64,000 nucleotides of DNA from Ruegeria arenilitoris (GCF_013035315.1 NZ_WQHP01000006.1:248001-312000), one strand, 5' to 3'. Positions 45,204-54,273 are shown, counted from the first letter of the stretch. Notes: generated by a model not told the origin, from the letters alone. Numbers and translations: made by a program.

Positions 45204-46075
45204 TATCGTTTCCCGTAATACAGGCCGACCACATGTTCAGCTTGCGCAAAGAACAGCCAACGCGAGGTGGCGACGCCTGCCAGATGTGAAGCCACCGCCA
45301 ACAGCGCCAGGAAATGGCTGAACGGCAACAGCAGCAGGACAACCGGCAGAACAAAGGCGAGCGCAAATGAGATGATCCGCAGCTTCTCGGCGTGCTTTCG
45401 GCCTACCACGTGCACAAATTCGCGCAGCAGATAGTTGGTGCCGGTGTGCGGCGGCTCGAAGGCGCGTACTGTACCGCGATCTCCAAGACCCGTTGCAGTG
45501 CCCAGATCGGTGCCGGATTCCGCCAGCGCCGTGTCACCCTTCTTCCAGTACAGGACCTGCACCAGTGCAGCGATCAGCAACAGCGGCAACGCGATGCTCG
45601 TTTGTCCGGCCAACAACGCGCCGCCTGCAAGGCTGAAGCTGATGAACATGGCCGGTGTTAGGTTCATGTTCCAGCGCGGAATGGTCTTGAGCTGCGTATA
45701 GATCATCGAGGTCGTGAAAACGGTCGCCAGCGAGAACAACGTGCCAATCCAGCCCAAAAGGCTCCAGCGTTGGCCCAGAAAGACCACGCCGATGGCATAA
45801 AGCCCCATGACGATTAGCGCGATGACCGCGCACCAGCCTTCACGGCTGAGCCAACTGGAGCGCCATTGGGTAAAGGCTTTCATTGCCCGTTCCGGGTGGC
45901 CGAGGTGGAAGGTCGAGGCCATAAGTCCGCCCACGGCCAGCGCATAGGCGATGGCAAAGAATACGAAGGCCACCCAGCCCGAGACGTCCGGCAGGCCAAG
46001 GCCCAGAAAGAACAGAAGGCCAAAGCCTAGCCCCGACAGGGTTGTGAAGATGATAACTGAGGGTGCGGGATGCAT
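45203..46075 (-). CDS. soeC: sulfite dehydrogenase membrane anchor SoeC (DmsC-like)
   Basis: The 290-residue integral membrane protein has eight or more hydrophobic segments and the DmsC signature GLMASTFHLGHPERAMKAFTQWRSSWLSREG near residue 55-85. DmsC-type anchors hold the iron-sulfur and molybdenum subunits at the cytoplasmic membrane and pass electrons to the quinone pool. The ATG overlaps the soeB stop by one base (TGATG). The block soeA-soeB-soeC downstream of xsc-pta identifies it as SoeC rather than a DMSO reductase anchor. Confidence 0.8.
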   Translation of the reverse strand: MHPAPSVIIFTTLSGLGFGLLFFLGLGLPDVSGWVAFVFFAIAYALAVGGLMASTFHLGHPERAMKAFTQWRSSWLSREGWCAVIALIVMGLYAIGVVFLGQRWSLLGWIGTLFSLATVFTTSMIYTQLKTIPRWNMNLTPAMFISFSLAGGALLAGQTSIALPLLLIAALVQVLYWKKGDTALAESGTDLGTATGLGDRGTVRAFEPPHTGTNYLLREFVHVVGRKHAEKLRIISFALAFVLPVVLLLLPFSHFLALLAVASHLAGVATSRWLFFAQAEHVVGLYYGKR

Positions 46076-46824
46076 CAGAGCTTCTCCAGAGTCTTGTCCA
46101 GCCAGCCAAGGAACCCTTTGGGTTCTTCGGCGACCGGCGCCAACAGCGGCGCGAGGATGTCGATTTGTTCTTCGACATTGTCCTTGGGTCGCGGCGGCAG
46201 GTATTTGTTGACGGGCTTGGTGCCCATCTCGGGCATCAGGTCCATGCCTCCACGGTCCGCGACCAGTTTGCTGACATCGCTGTCCGGGTCGCCCAGATCG
46301 CCAAAGTGGCGGGCTCCGGCCGGGCAGGTGCGCACGCAGGATGGGACACGGTCCACTTCGGGCAGGTTCTCGTTGTAGATCCGGTCGACGCAGAGGGTAC
46401 ATTTTTTCATCACCCCTTCGGCCTGATCCAGCTCGCGCGCGCCGTAAGGGCAGGACCACGCGCACAGGCCGCAGCCGATGCAATCGCTTTCGTTCACCAG
46501 AACGATGCCATCCTCGACCCGCTTGTAGCTGGCCCCGGTGGGGCAAACGGTGACGCAGGGCGCGTCCTCGCAATGCAGGCAGGATTTGGGGAAGTGGATG
46601 AGCTGCGCATGACCTTCAGCGGGCTGCACCTCGTAGGAATGCACCCGGTTCAGGAAGGTGCCTGACGGGTTCGCGCCATAGGCGTCCTGATCAGACAGGG
46701 GTGCGCCATAGTTTTCGGTGTTCCAGCCTTTGCACGAGATCACGCAGGCATGGCAGCCGACGCAGGTGTCCAGGTCGATGACCAGACCCATCTTGCGTTC
46801 AGTAGATTGGGGAAGTTGGGTCAT
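46075..46824 (-). CDS. soeB: sulfite dehydrogenase iron-sulfur subunit SoeB
   Basis: The 249-residue protein has four cysteine clusters for [4Fe-4S] centres: CVGCHACVISCK, CLHCEDAPCVTVCP, CIGCGLCAWSCPYG and CTLCVDRI with CVRTCPAGAR. This is the DmsB/NrfC pattern of electron-transfer subunits. It links SoeA to SoeC. The start at 46824 has AAGGC 5 bases upstream. A 91-base gap with a dispersed repeat separates it from soeA. Confidence 0.85.
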   Translation of the reverse strand: MTQLPQSTERKMGLVIDLDTCVGCHACVISCKGWNTENYGAPLSDQDAYGANPSGTFLNRVHSYEVQPAEGHAQLIHFPKSCLHCEDAPCVTVCPTGASYKRVEDGIVLVNESDCIGCGLCAWSCPYGARELDQAEGVMKKCTLCVDRIYNENLPEVDRVPSCVRTCPAGARHFGDLGDPDSDVSKLVADRGGMDLMPEMGTKPVNKYLPPRPKDNVEEQIDILAPLLAPVAEEPKGFLGWLDKTLEKL

Positions 46825-46860
46825 GACTGCCTTGCCTCCGCGTTAGTGGTGAGGGCGGGC

Positions 46861-46904
46861 TGGGGCTCTGCCCCAGACCCCGAGGTATTTTGGGCCAGAT
46901 GAAG
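46861..46904 (+). repeat. dispersed intergenic repeat, copy 2 (between soeA and soeB)
   Basis: A short hairpin TGGGGC/GCCCCA (46861-46875) is followed by the core CCCCGAGGTATTTTGGGCC and AGATGAAG (46878-46904). It differs from copy 1 at two core positions and is inverted relative to it, so the two copies bracket soeB and soeC. Confidence 0.6.
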
Positions 46905-46915
46905 AGCGGATCGGA

Positions 46916-49729
46916 TCATTTGCCCACCTTCCATGCCAAGTCCTTTGGACCTTTGCCCACCGGAGATTTGATTGGTGCAAATTCCGGCTGGCTTTCTGAA
47001 TCCGAAGGTGCCGCGGCCTTTTCGATTTTGACCTTGAGGTCGAACCACGCGGCCTGACCGGTGATCGGGTCAGAGTTGGCCCAACGCAGACCGTCGCCTT
47101 TGGGGGGCAGAAGTTCGTGGATCAGGTGGTTCAGCAGGAAACCCTTGGTGGCCTCGGGCGCGTCTTCCTGCAAGGCCCACGCACCTTTGCGTTTACCGAT
47201 CGCGTTCCAGGTCCAGACGGTGTTTTCGTTCAGCGCCGCCATTTCCATCACTGGCACTGTGATCTCACCATGGGGAGACGTCACTTTTGCCCAGTCGCCA
47301 TCCTGCAGCCCATGCTCGCGCATCAGCTTGGTCGGAACGTAGAGCGGGTTTCGGCCGTGCAGCTGGCGTAGCCAAGCGTTCTGGGTGCCCCAGCTGTGAT
47401 ACATCGCCATTGGGCGTTGGGTCAGCGCGTTGACGGTGAAGCCTTCGTTGCCGTGCTGGTCGGTTTCATACCAGATCGGCATTGGGTCCAGCGTTTCCTT
47501 GATCCGCTCGCGCAGGTGCTCGGGCGGCTGACGCTCACCATGGCCCTCGGCGGCCAATTGGAACTTACGCATTGGTTCGGAATAGAGCTGGAACAGGTAG
47601 GGCTGTGGGCTGTCATAGATGCCCATTCCTACGGCCCAGTCCTGATAAGCGGTGTTCCACGGTTTGTAGTAGTCCGCACCTTCGGGAATATGCGCCACGT
47701 AAAAGCCGCCGTTCTCAATGTAACGGTTCAACTGGTCGGGGTTGACCTCGCCTCGGCCTTCCTTATCGCCGTTTTCACCACGGAAGCCGGCGAGGGGGCC
47801 GATGCCGGGCTTGCGTTCGTGATTGACGATATAGTCCGCATAATCCACCCATTTGGCGCTGCCATCCTCTTTGGTGAAGCCGGGCAGTTCCAAACGGTTG
47901 GCCAGATCGATGAGCACAGATTGGAAGCCGCGCACGTCACGGTCGGGTTCGATCACGGGCCAGCGGATGGCGTCTGCCGCCGCTTCCGCCTCGCAGATCG
48001 GGCGGTCGAGCAGTGAGATGCAATCGTGGCGTTCCAGATAGGTGGTGTCGGGCAGGATCAGATCGGCATAAGCCACCATTTCCGAGCTGTAAGCGTCGGA
48101 ATAGATGATATGCGGGATCACATAGTCGCCGTTCTCATCCTTGTCCGTCAGCATCTCCATGACACCTTTGGTGTTCATGGTCGAGTTCCAGGACATGTTG
48201 GCCATATACATGAACAGCGTGTCGATCTTGTAGGGGTCGCCCGCATGCGCGTTCGAGATCACCATATGCATCAGCCCGTGACTGGACATCGGGTTTTCCC
48301 AGGTGAATGCCTTGTCGATCCGCGCGGGGCTGCCATCTTCTTTCAGCGCCAGATGCTCGGGGCCTTGAACAAAGCCCAGATGCGGGCCGTCCAATGGTGA
48401 ATTCGGGGTCACCTTGCAGTGCGGGGTCGGGTGCGCCTCGACCGGTTTGGGGTAGGGCGGTTTGAAACGGAAGCCGCCAGGAACCTCGACCGTGCCCAGC
48501 AGAATCTGAAGGACATGCAGCGCGCGGCAGGTCTGGAAACCGTTGGCATGGGCCGAGACACCGCGCATCGAGTGCATCGCGACCGGGCGACCGATCATCT
48601 TGGTGTGCTTTTCACCGCGGAAGTCGGTCCATTCCTGATCAAGCTCGAACGCTTCGTCAAAGGCGACGCGGGCCAGCTCGCCTGCGATGGCGCGGATGCG
48701 CTTGGCAGGGATGCCGCATTGCTGGGCGACTTTTTCCGGAGCGTATTCATCGCTCAGATAGCGCTCGGCCATCAAGTGGAAGACCGGGCGGTGGGTTACG
48801 CCATCTTTTTCGTAAGTGGCAGACAGGTCGGGGCGGACGCCCGGCTTGTCGAATGCCGTCAGTTCGCCGGTGTTGCGGTCAATGACCAGAGGTTTTCCAT
48901 CCGCGTCGCGCAGGAACAGGCCTTTGGTCGGGCCCTCGGACGCGTCAATCAGAACCGGCGCGTTGGTGTAGCGGCTGAGATAGTCGAGATCGATTTTGCC
49001 CGCCTTCATCAGCACGTGGATCATCGATAGGATGAACAATCCGTCAGTGCCGGGCGTGATCCCCACCCAGTCGTCAGCAACAGCGTTGTAGCCTGACCGG
49101 ATCGGGTTCACCCCGATCACGCGCGCGCCACGCGCCTTGATCTTGCCGATGCCCATCTTGATCGGGTTCGAATCGTGATCCTCGGCCACACCGAACAGCA
49201 TGAACAGCTTCGTGTGATCCCAGTCCGGCTGGCCGAATTCCCAGAACGCGCCGCCCATCGTATAGATGCCGCCCGCCGCCATGTTGACCGAGCAGAACCC
49301 GCCATGGGCTGCGTAGTTGCAGGTGCCGAAATTCTGGGCCCAAAAGCTGGTGAAGCTTTGGCTCTGGTCGCGACCAGTGAAAAACGCCAGTTTCTCGGGA
49401 TTGTCCTCGCGGATTGGCTTCAGCCAGCCGACCGCGATCTCAAGCGCCTCATCCCAGCTGATTTCTTCGAATTCACCTGAGCCGCGCGGGCCGACGCGTT
49501 TTAGCGGTGCGCGCAGACGCGAGGGGGCGTTGACTTGCATGATCCCCGCCGAGCCCTTTGCGCACAACACGCCCTTGTTGACCGGGTGATCTCGGTTTCC
49601 TTCGATATAGGCAACCTTGCCGTCTTTCATGTGCACATTGATCCCGCAACGGCAGGCACACATGTAGCAGGTTGTTTTTCTGACCTCGTCAGAGACCTTG
49701 GGAGAGGTATTAATGATTGGCTGGTTCAT
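46916..49729 (-). CDS. soeA: sulfite dehydrogenase molybdopterin subunit SoeA
   Basis: The 937-residue protein is a DMSO-reductase-family molybdenum enzyme. An N-terminal [4Fe-4S] motif is visible (TCYMCACRCG, then VLCAKGSAG). There is no twin-arginine signal, so the enzyme should stay in the cytoplasm, as in the membrane-bound SoeABC of Allochromatium and roseobacters. It oxidises sulfite to sulfate with electrons to quinone. Upstream xsc releases sulfite, which supports this function over other substrates. AGGGACC precedes the ATG. It begins 78 bases after pta. Confidence 0.82.
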   Translation of the reverse strand: MNQPIINTSPKVSDEVRKTTCYMCACRCGINVHMKDGKVAYIEGNRDHPVNKGVLCAKGSAGIMQVNAPSRLRAPLKRVGPRGSGEFEEISWDEALEIAVGWLKPIREDNPEKLAFFTGRDQSQSFTSFWAQNFGTCNYAAHGGFCSVNMAAGGIYTMGGAFWEFGQPDWDHTKLFMLFGVAEDHDSNPIKMGIGKIKARGARVIGVNPIRSGYNAVADDWVGITPGTDGLFILSMIHVLMKAGKIDLDYLSRYTNAPVLIDASEGPTKGLFLRDADGKPLVIDRNTGELTAFDKPGVRPDLSATYEKDGVTHRPVFHLMAERYLSDEYAPEKVAQQCGIPAKRIRAIAGELARVAFDEAFELDQEWTDFRGEKHTKMIGRPVAMHSMRGVSAHANGFQTCRALHVLQILLGTVEVPGGFRFKPPYPKPVEAHPTPHCKVTPNSPLDGPHLGFVQGPEHLALKEDGSPARIDKAFTWENPMSSHGLMHMVISNAHAGDPYKIDTLFMYMANMSWNSTMNTKGVMEMLTDKDENGDYVIPHIIYSDAYSSEMVAYADLILPDTTYLERHDCISLLDRPICEAEAAADAIRWPVIEPDRDVRGFQSVLIDLANRLELPGFTKEDGSAKWVDYADYIVNHERKPGIGPLAGFRGENGDKEGRGEVNPDQLNRYIENGGFYVAHIPEGADYYKPWNTAYQDWAVGMGIYDSPQPYLFQLYSEPMRKFQLAAEGHGERQPPEHLRERIKETLDPMPIWYETDQHGNEGFTVNALTQRPMAMYHSWGTQNAWLRQLHGRNPLYVPTKLMREHGLQDGDWAKVTSPHGEITVPVMEMAALNENTVWTWNAIGKRKGAWALQEDAPEATKGFLLNHLIHELLPPKGDGLRWANSDPITGQAAWFDLKVKIEKAAAPSDSESQPEFAPIKSPVGKGPKDLAWKVGK

Positions 49730-49807
49730 TTCTGGTCCCTGTGGCTTTTGATCCGATCAGTCTTGGAAGAGGCGAATGATCGGAACATTATTTCGCTTGT
49801 GCCGGAT

Positions 49808-50830
49808 TTACGAGACGTCTGTCCGGGATTGGGATGTTTCTGCCTGTACGGCCGTTACCGCGATCATGTGCAGAACGTCCTCGGCCGAGCATCCGCGTGA
49901 AAGGTCGTTGGCCGGTTTCGCAAGGCCCTGAAGGATGGGGCCAATCGCTTCGGCTCCGCCGATACGCTGCGCAATTTTGTAGCCCAGGTTACCCGCATCG
50001 AGGTTAGGGAAGACGAAAACGTTTGCCTCGCCGCGCAGGGGCGAATCCTTGGCCTTTTTGGCGGCCACTTCGGGGACGAAGGCAGCGTCAAACTGCAGTT
50101 CACCATCAATCAGCAGATCAGGATCGGCAGCTTTTGCAATCGCAAGCGCCTCGGAAACCTTGTTGATCTTGGGGTGCTTGGCGCTGCCTTTGGTCGAAAA
50201 GGACAGCATCGCAACGCGGGGTGTCTCATGCGTCAGCGCTTGATAAGACGCGGCAGAGGCGCGGGCGATTTCAGCCAGTTCCTGTTCGTTCGGATCGACG
50301 ACAAGGCCGCAATCGGCAAAGATATGAGCGCCACGAACCGTGTGATGGTCGCGGCAGTACAGCATCAGGAAAAAGCTGGAGACCATGGCCGAGCTCGGAG
50401 CCTTGCCGATGATCTGCAACGCGGCACGGACCGTGGCCGATGTGGTTTCTACAGCTCCGCCAACGGTTCCGTCGGCGACGCCCATATGCACCAGCATCGC
50501 AGCATAGTTCAGGCGGTGTTTGATTTCCTCGGCGGCCTTTTCAGGCGTCATGCCCTTATGTTTGCGCCGCTCGTACAGCTCGGCTGCAAAGGCCTCGGCA
50601 TGGGGGGAATCCGACGGATCATGGATGTTGATACCGTCCACATCCTGACCGGCCTGTTCGGCCAAAAGTTCAGTTACTTTCGCTTTGTCTCCGACAAGAA
50701 TGATGCGTGCGACACCTTCTTTGCGGGCTTTCAAAGCGCCTTCAACAACACGTGGATCATCGCCCTCAGCGAGGGCGATGATCTTGTCGGAGCTGCTGGC
50801 AGCTCCGAGAATTGTGCGCAGTGGCTTCAC
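49808..50830 (-). CDS. pta: phosphate acetyltransferase
   Basis: The 340-residue enzyme is the short Pta form (no N-terminal DRTGG domain). Motifs include ALAEGDDPRVVEGAL, SAMVSSFFLM and MLSFSTKGSAKHP, and the C-terminal region VFVFPNLDAGNLGYKIAQRIGGAEAIGP. It converts the acetyl phosphate made by Xsc to acetyl-CoA. Translation starts at GTG only 4 bases after the xsc stop. No acetate kinase gene is near, so the acetyl phosphate is kept for biosynthesis or the TCA cycle. Confidence 0.93.
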   Translation of the reverse strand: MKPLRTILGAASSSDKIIALAEGDDPRVVEGALKARKEGVARIILVGDKAKVTELLAEQAGQDVDGINIHDPSDSPHAEAFAAELYERRKHKGMTPEKAAEEIKHRLNYAAMLVHMGVADGTVGGAVETTSATVRAALQIIGKAPSSAMVSSFFLMLYCRDHHTVRGAHIFADCGLVVDPNEQELAEIARASAASYQALTHETPRVAMLSFSTKGSAKHPKINKVSEALAIAKAADPDLLIDGELQFDAAFVPEVAAKKAKDSPLRGEANVFVFPNLDAGNLGYKIAQRIGGAEAIGPILQGLAKPANDLSRGCSAEDVLHMIAVTAVQAETSQSRTDVS

Positions 50831-50834
50831 GCGC

Positions 50835-52613
50835 TTATGCCTCGACCTGCGGAGTCATGTCCGAAGAGTCGATGCCTGCAACCGGAACGGGCTTCTTCAT
50901 CGCGTCGCGACGGAAGGGCTCACCCAGTTCCTGGTTGATCAGAGCTTCGATCAGAGTTGTGATACCGTTCTTCTGATCTTCGATCGCCTGGTTCAGCGCA
51001 TCGGTCAGCTCTTCCTGGGTGCGGGCGACAACGCCTTTCAGGCCACAGGCCTTGGCGATACCGGCGTAGGAAACCTGAGTGTCCAGCTCGGTGCCGACGA
51101 AGTTGTCATCGAACCACAGGGTCGAGTTCCGCTTTTCCGCACCCCACTGGTAGTTGCGGAAGACGATCTGCGTAACTGCAGGCCATTCCGAACGGCCAAT
51201 CGCGGTCAGTTCGTTCACGGCGATACCGAAGGCGCCGTCACCGGCGAAACCGACAACCGGAACGTCCGGCTGGCCGATTTTCGCACCAACGATGGCAGGC
51301 AGACCGTAACCACAGGGTCCGAACAGGCCCGGTGCCAGGTATTTGCGGCCTTCTTCGAAGGACGGGTAGGCGTTACCGATGGCGCAGTTGTTGCCGATGT
51401 CGGACGAGATGATCGCCTCTTTCGGCAGAGCGGCCTGGATTGCGCGCCATGCCATGCGGGGGCTCATCCAGTCAGGCTTGGCTGCACGTGCACGCTCGTT
51501 CCAGGTGGTGCCCGGATCGTCGTCCTCGTGAGTCATTGAGGTCAGTTCCTGTGCCCATGCGGATTTCTTCTGGGCGATACGGTCCTTGCGCTCCTGACGG
51601 CCTTCGTCACCCGCGGTGTCGCTCAGGCGGGACAGGATGCCGTTGGCGACTTTGGCGGCGTCACCAATGATGCCGACGCTGACGTCTTTGGTCAGGCCAA
51701 TACGGTCAGGGTTGATGTCGACCTGAATGATCTTCGCATCTGCGGGCCAGTAGTTGATGCCGTAACCGGGCAGAGTCGAGAACGGGTTCAGACGGGTGCC
51801 CAGAGCCAGAACAACGTCCGCTTCCGAGATCAGCTCCATACCGGCTTTCGAACCGTTATAGCCCAGCGGGCCAGCAAACAGCGGGTGCGAGCCGGGGAAG
51901 GCGTCGTTGTGTTGGTAGCCAACGCAAACCGGTGCGTCCAGACGCTCGGCCAGAGCTTTCGACGCTTCGATGCCGCCTTCAGCCAGAACTACACCGGCAC
52001 CGTTCAGGATAACGGGGTTCTTTGCGTTCGACAGCATTTCGGCAGCCGCAGCAACTGCATCTTCGCCACCCGAAGGACGTTCGAACTCGACGATCTTGGG
52101 CAGTTCGATGTCGACAACTTGGGTCCACATGTCACGCGGGATATTCAGCTGAGCCGGGGCGCTTGCGCGCTTGGCGTTCATGATCACGCGGTTCAGAACT
52201 TCGGCAACACGCGACGGGTCACGTACTTCTTCCTGATAGGCAACGCAGTCCGCGAACATGCGCATCTGCTCCATCTCTTGGAAGCCGCCCTGACCGATGG
52301 TTTTGTTGGCCGCCTGCGGAGTAACCAGCAGAACAGGAGTGTGGTTCCAGTATGCGGTCTTAACAGCGGTGACAAAGTTGGTGATGCCGGGGCCGTTTTG
52401 CGCGATCATCATCGACATTTTGCCGGTTGCGCGGGTGTAGCCGTCAGCCATCATGCCGCCAGAACCTTCGTGGGCGCAGTCCCAGAAGTTGATTCCAGCT
52501 TTCGGGAACAGGTCCGAAATTGGCATCATTGCCGAGCCGATGATACCGAACGCATGTTCGATACCGTGCATTTGCAGAACCTTAACAAAGGCCTCTTCCG
52601 TGGTCATTTTCAT
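50835..52613 (-). CDS. xsc: sulfoacetaldehyde acetyltransferase
   Basis: The 592-residue thiamine-diphosphate enzyme has the N-terminal ThDP half (MTTEEAFVKVLQMHGIEHAFGIIGSAMMPISDLFP), with the catalytic Glu region HEGSGGMMADGY, and a C-terminal pyrophosphate-binding motif around GDGAFGIAVNELTAI. It cleaves sulfoacetaldehyde with phosphate to acetyl phosphate and sulfite in taurine and related sulfonate breakdown. The ATG at 52613 has GGAG 9 bases upstream and gives the family's typical start; a frame opening at 52652 adds an unlikely tail. A short hairpin (52646-52660) lies in the leader. Two TauR-type repeats lie further upstream. Confidence 0.94.
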   Translation of the reverse strand: MKMTTEEAFVKVLQMHGIEHAFGIIGSAMMPISDLFPKAGINFWDCAHEGSGGMMADGYTRATGKMSMMIAQNGPGITNFVTAVKTAYWNHTPVLLVTPQAANKTIGQGGFQEMEQMRMFADCVAYQEEVRDPSRVAEVLNRVIMNAKRASAPAQLNIPRDMWTQVVDIELPKIVEFERPSGGEDAVAAAAEMLSNAKNPVILNGAGVVLAEGGIEASKALAERLDAPVCVGYQHNDAFPGSHPLFAGPLGYNGSKAGMELISEADVVLALGTRLNPFSTLPGYGINYWPADAKIIQVDINPDRIGLTKDVSVGIIGDAAKVANGILSRLSDTAGDEGRQERKDRIAQKKSAWAQELTSMTHEDDDPGTTWNERARAAKPDWMSPRMAWRAIQAALPKEAIISSDIGNNCAIGNAYPSFEEGRKYLAPGLFGPCGYGLPAIVGAKIGQPDVPVVGFAGDGAFGIAVNELTAIGRSEWPAVTQIVFRNYQWGAEKRNSTLWFDDNFVGTELDTQVSYAGIAKACGLKGVVARTQEELTDALNQAIEDQKNGITTLIEALINQELGEPFRRDAMKKPVPVAGIDSSDMTPQVEA

Positions 52614-52698
52614 CTGAGTGTTCTCCGCACAATTGAAGAAAGGTCCGGGCACAATGCCCGCCTTTGGATATGGTTTTGGCGCATGGGGCCAAGCGGCG

Positions 52699-52731
52699 TT
52701 AGGGCCAGAACGTCAACCGGGATAGGTCCAG
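52699..52731 (-). promoter_or_regulatory. candidate TauR binding repeats upstream of xsc
   Basis: On the reverse strand CTGGACCTAT (52731-52722) and CTGGCCCTAA (52708-52699) lie 23 bases apart, ending 85 bases ahead of the xsc ATG. They agree with the direct repeat CTGGAC(C/T)TAA that I recall for TauR of Rhodobacter capsulatus, with one mismatch each. They would allow activation of xsc-pta-soeABC. Confidence 0.7.
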
Positions 52732-52738
52732 AAATATG

Positions 52739-54199
52739 TCAGGCCGATCGGATGGCATCCGCGATCAGCTTTACCCCCGGTGCAATGCGATCCTTGCTGA
52801 TGGACGAGTAGCCGAGGCGGTAAAAATTTCGCGGTTGTTGTGGGCCTTTGAAGAACGGCGCGCCGGGTTCGATATGGACGCTCTGACGTTGCAGGTCGCG
52901 GGCAAGGCGGGTGGTGTCGACATGATCGGGCGCTGACATCCAAAGGGATGATCCGCCCATAATGCCCCGCCCGGCGACGGTTAGCCCGTGCTGCTCGACC
53001 GCGATGTCCAAAGCTTCGCGCCGGCGGGCGAGGGTTTTGGACATGCGTCGAATCTGGGCATCGTAGTGGCCCAGTGACAGGAAATAGGCTGCTGTACGTT
53101 GAATATGACCCGGCGGGTGGCGCAAGACCAGCGACCGCAGGGCACGGGCTTCGCGGATAAACGGCTCGGACCCGACAATGTAGCCAAGGCGCAATCCGGG
53201 AAACAGAGATTTCGAGAAGCTGCCCACATAGATCACCCGGCCGTCCCGATCCATGGACTTGAGCGCGGGTGAAGGCGCGCCAAGGAAGGACAATTCGAAT
53301 TCATAATCATCCTCGACCACCATGGCGTCCAATTCGCGTGCGCGGCGCAGCAATTCGTTGCGCCGATCTACGGGCATGGTTGCGGTTGTCGGACTTTGGT
53401 GGCTGGGCGTGGTAAAGATGACGTCTGTCTCATTCGGCAGCATGTCCGGCGGCAGACCGTCACTGTCCACGGGCACTGCCGTAATCTTGCAATCGGACCG
53501 GTTCAGCAAATCCCGAAGCGCATAGTAACAAGGGTCTTCGATCACTGCCGTTCGGTTTCGGTTCAACAGAATGCGCGAGGCCAGCCATAGGGCGTTCTGA
53601 GCGCCCATCGTGATAAGAATCTCTTCGGGTCGGGCCGCGATTCCCCGACGGGGCAGGGTATGGCGGGCAATGAACTCAATCAGCAGCGGATCGTCCTGAT
53701 CCACATAGTCCCCGGTCAGCGAGGCGAAATCCTTGTGGCCCAGCGCACGCACCGCGCACAGACGCCAGTTCGCGTGATCAAACAATTTGCGATCAGCCTG
53801 GCCGTAGATGAACGGATACTTGTATTCCCGCCAGTCGCTGGGTTTGGTTAGCACATCGCCGCCGGAAAACTTACGCGCCAGGGCCGAGCTCCAGTCGACG
53901 TTTTCGTCCCGTTTCTGAACCGGTGTGTATTTTGGCGGAACCGGCGCGTTTTGCGACACGAAGTAGCCGGATCGCCCTTTGGCCGTCAGGTAATCATTGG
54001 CCAGCAACTCCGTGTAAGCCAGCGTCACCGTGATCCGGCTGACCCCCAGATGTGCCGCCAGTTTGCGGGACGAGGGCAGCTTTTCCCCAACGTGGAAACG
54101 TCCAGACAGGATACCTTCGGCGATCATCTGCTGGATCTGCGCCTGCAGCGTGCCTTTTCCGTTCAGTTCAAGAAAGAATGTATCAACCGATATGCCCAT
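52739..54199 (-). CDS. tauR: taurine-responsive MocR-type regulator TauR
   Basis: The 486-residue protein has a GntR winged helix (residues 15-80, SSRKLAAHLGVSRITVTLAYTELLANDYL) and an aminotransferase-like domain with PLP Lys330 in GSFSKSLFPGLRLG. This is the MocR subfamily. TauR of R. capsulatus activates taurine-utilisation genes, and here it is directly upstream of xsc on the same strand. The start at 54199 has no convincing ribosome-binding site; a TATAAG hexamer lies only five bases before it. The gene is divergent from the ArsR-permease pair. Confidence 0.88.
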   Translation of the reverse strand: MGISVDTFFLELNGKGTLQAQIQQMIAEGILSGRFHVGEKLPSSRKLAAHLGVSRITVTLAYTELLANDYLTAKGRSGYFVSQNAPVPPKYTPVQKRDENVDWSSALARKFSGGDVLTKPSDWREYKYPFIYGQADRKLFDHANWRLCAVRALGHKDFASLTGDYVDQDDPLLIEFIARHTLPRRGIAARPEEILITMGAQNALWLASRILLNRNRTAVIEDPCYYALRDLLNRSDCKITAVPVDSDGLPPDMLPNETDVIFTTPSHQSPTTATMPVDRRNELLRRARELDAMVVEDDYEFELSFLGAPSPALKSMDRDGRVIYVGSFSKSLFPGLRLGYIVGSEPFIREARALRSLVLRHPPGHIQRTAAYFLSLGHYDAQIRRMSKTLARRREALDIAVEQHGLTVAGRGIMGGSSLWMSAPDHVDTTRLARDLQRQSVHIEPGAPFFKGPQQPRNFYRLGYSSISKDRIAPGVKLIADAIRSA

Positions 54200-54204
54200 A
54201 GGGC

Positions 54205-54233
54205 CTTATAGGGTGGACTTAAATCGAGAGCAA
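54205..54233 (-). promoter_or_regulatory. candidate tauR promoter
   Basis: On the reverse strand TTGCTC (54233-54228), a 17-base spacer and TATAAG (54210-54205) form a plausible sigma-70 promoter. The expected start point falls on the tauR ATG (54199), which would give a leaderless or nearly leaderless mRNA. One TauR-type repeat lies in the spacer. Confidence 0.5.
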
Positions 54234-54244
54234 TCTGGACTTAA
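54213..54244 (+). promoter_or_regulatory. candidate TauR binding repeats at tauR/arsR intergenic region
   Basis: GTGGACTTAA (54213-54222) and CTGGACTTAA (54235-54244) are direct repeats 22 bases apart, nearly exact matches to the TauR consensus. They overlap and flank the proposed tauR promoter, so TauR could repress its own gene. They also lie 30 bases upstream of the arsR promoter, pointing towards it. Confidence 0.78.
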
Positions 54245-54273
54245 CGCCCTATGACTTTTCGTGAACGCGGCTG

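Noticed and set aside
46916..49729. Molybdenum enzyme as DMSO reductase or tetrathionate reductase
   Set aside because: There is no twin-arginine signal, and it lies downstream of xsc and pta, which fits SoeA better.
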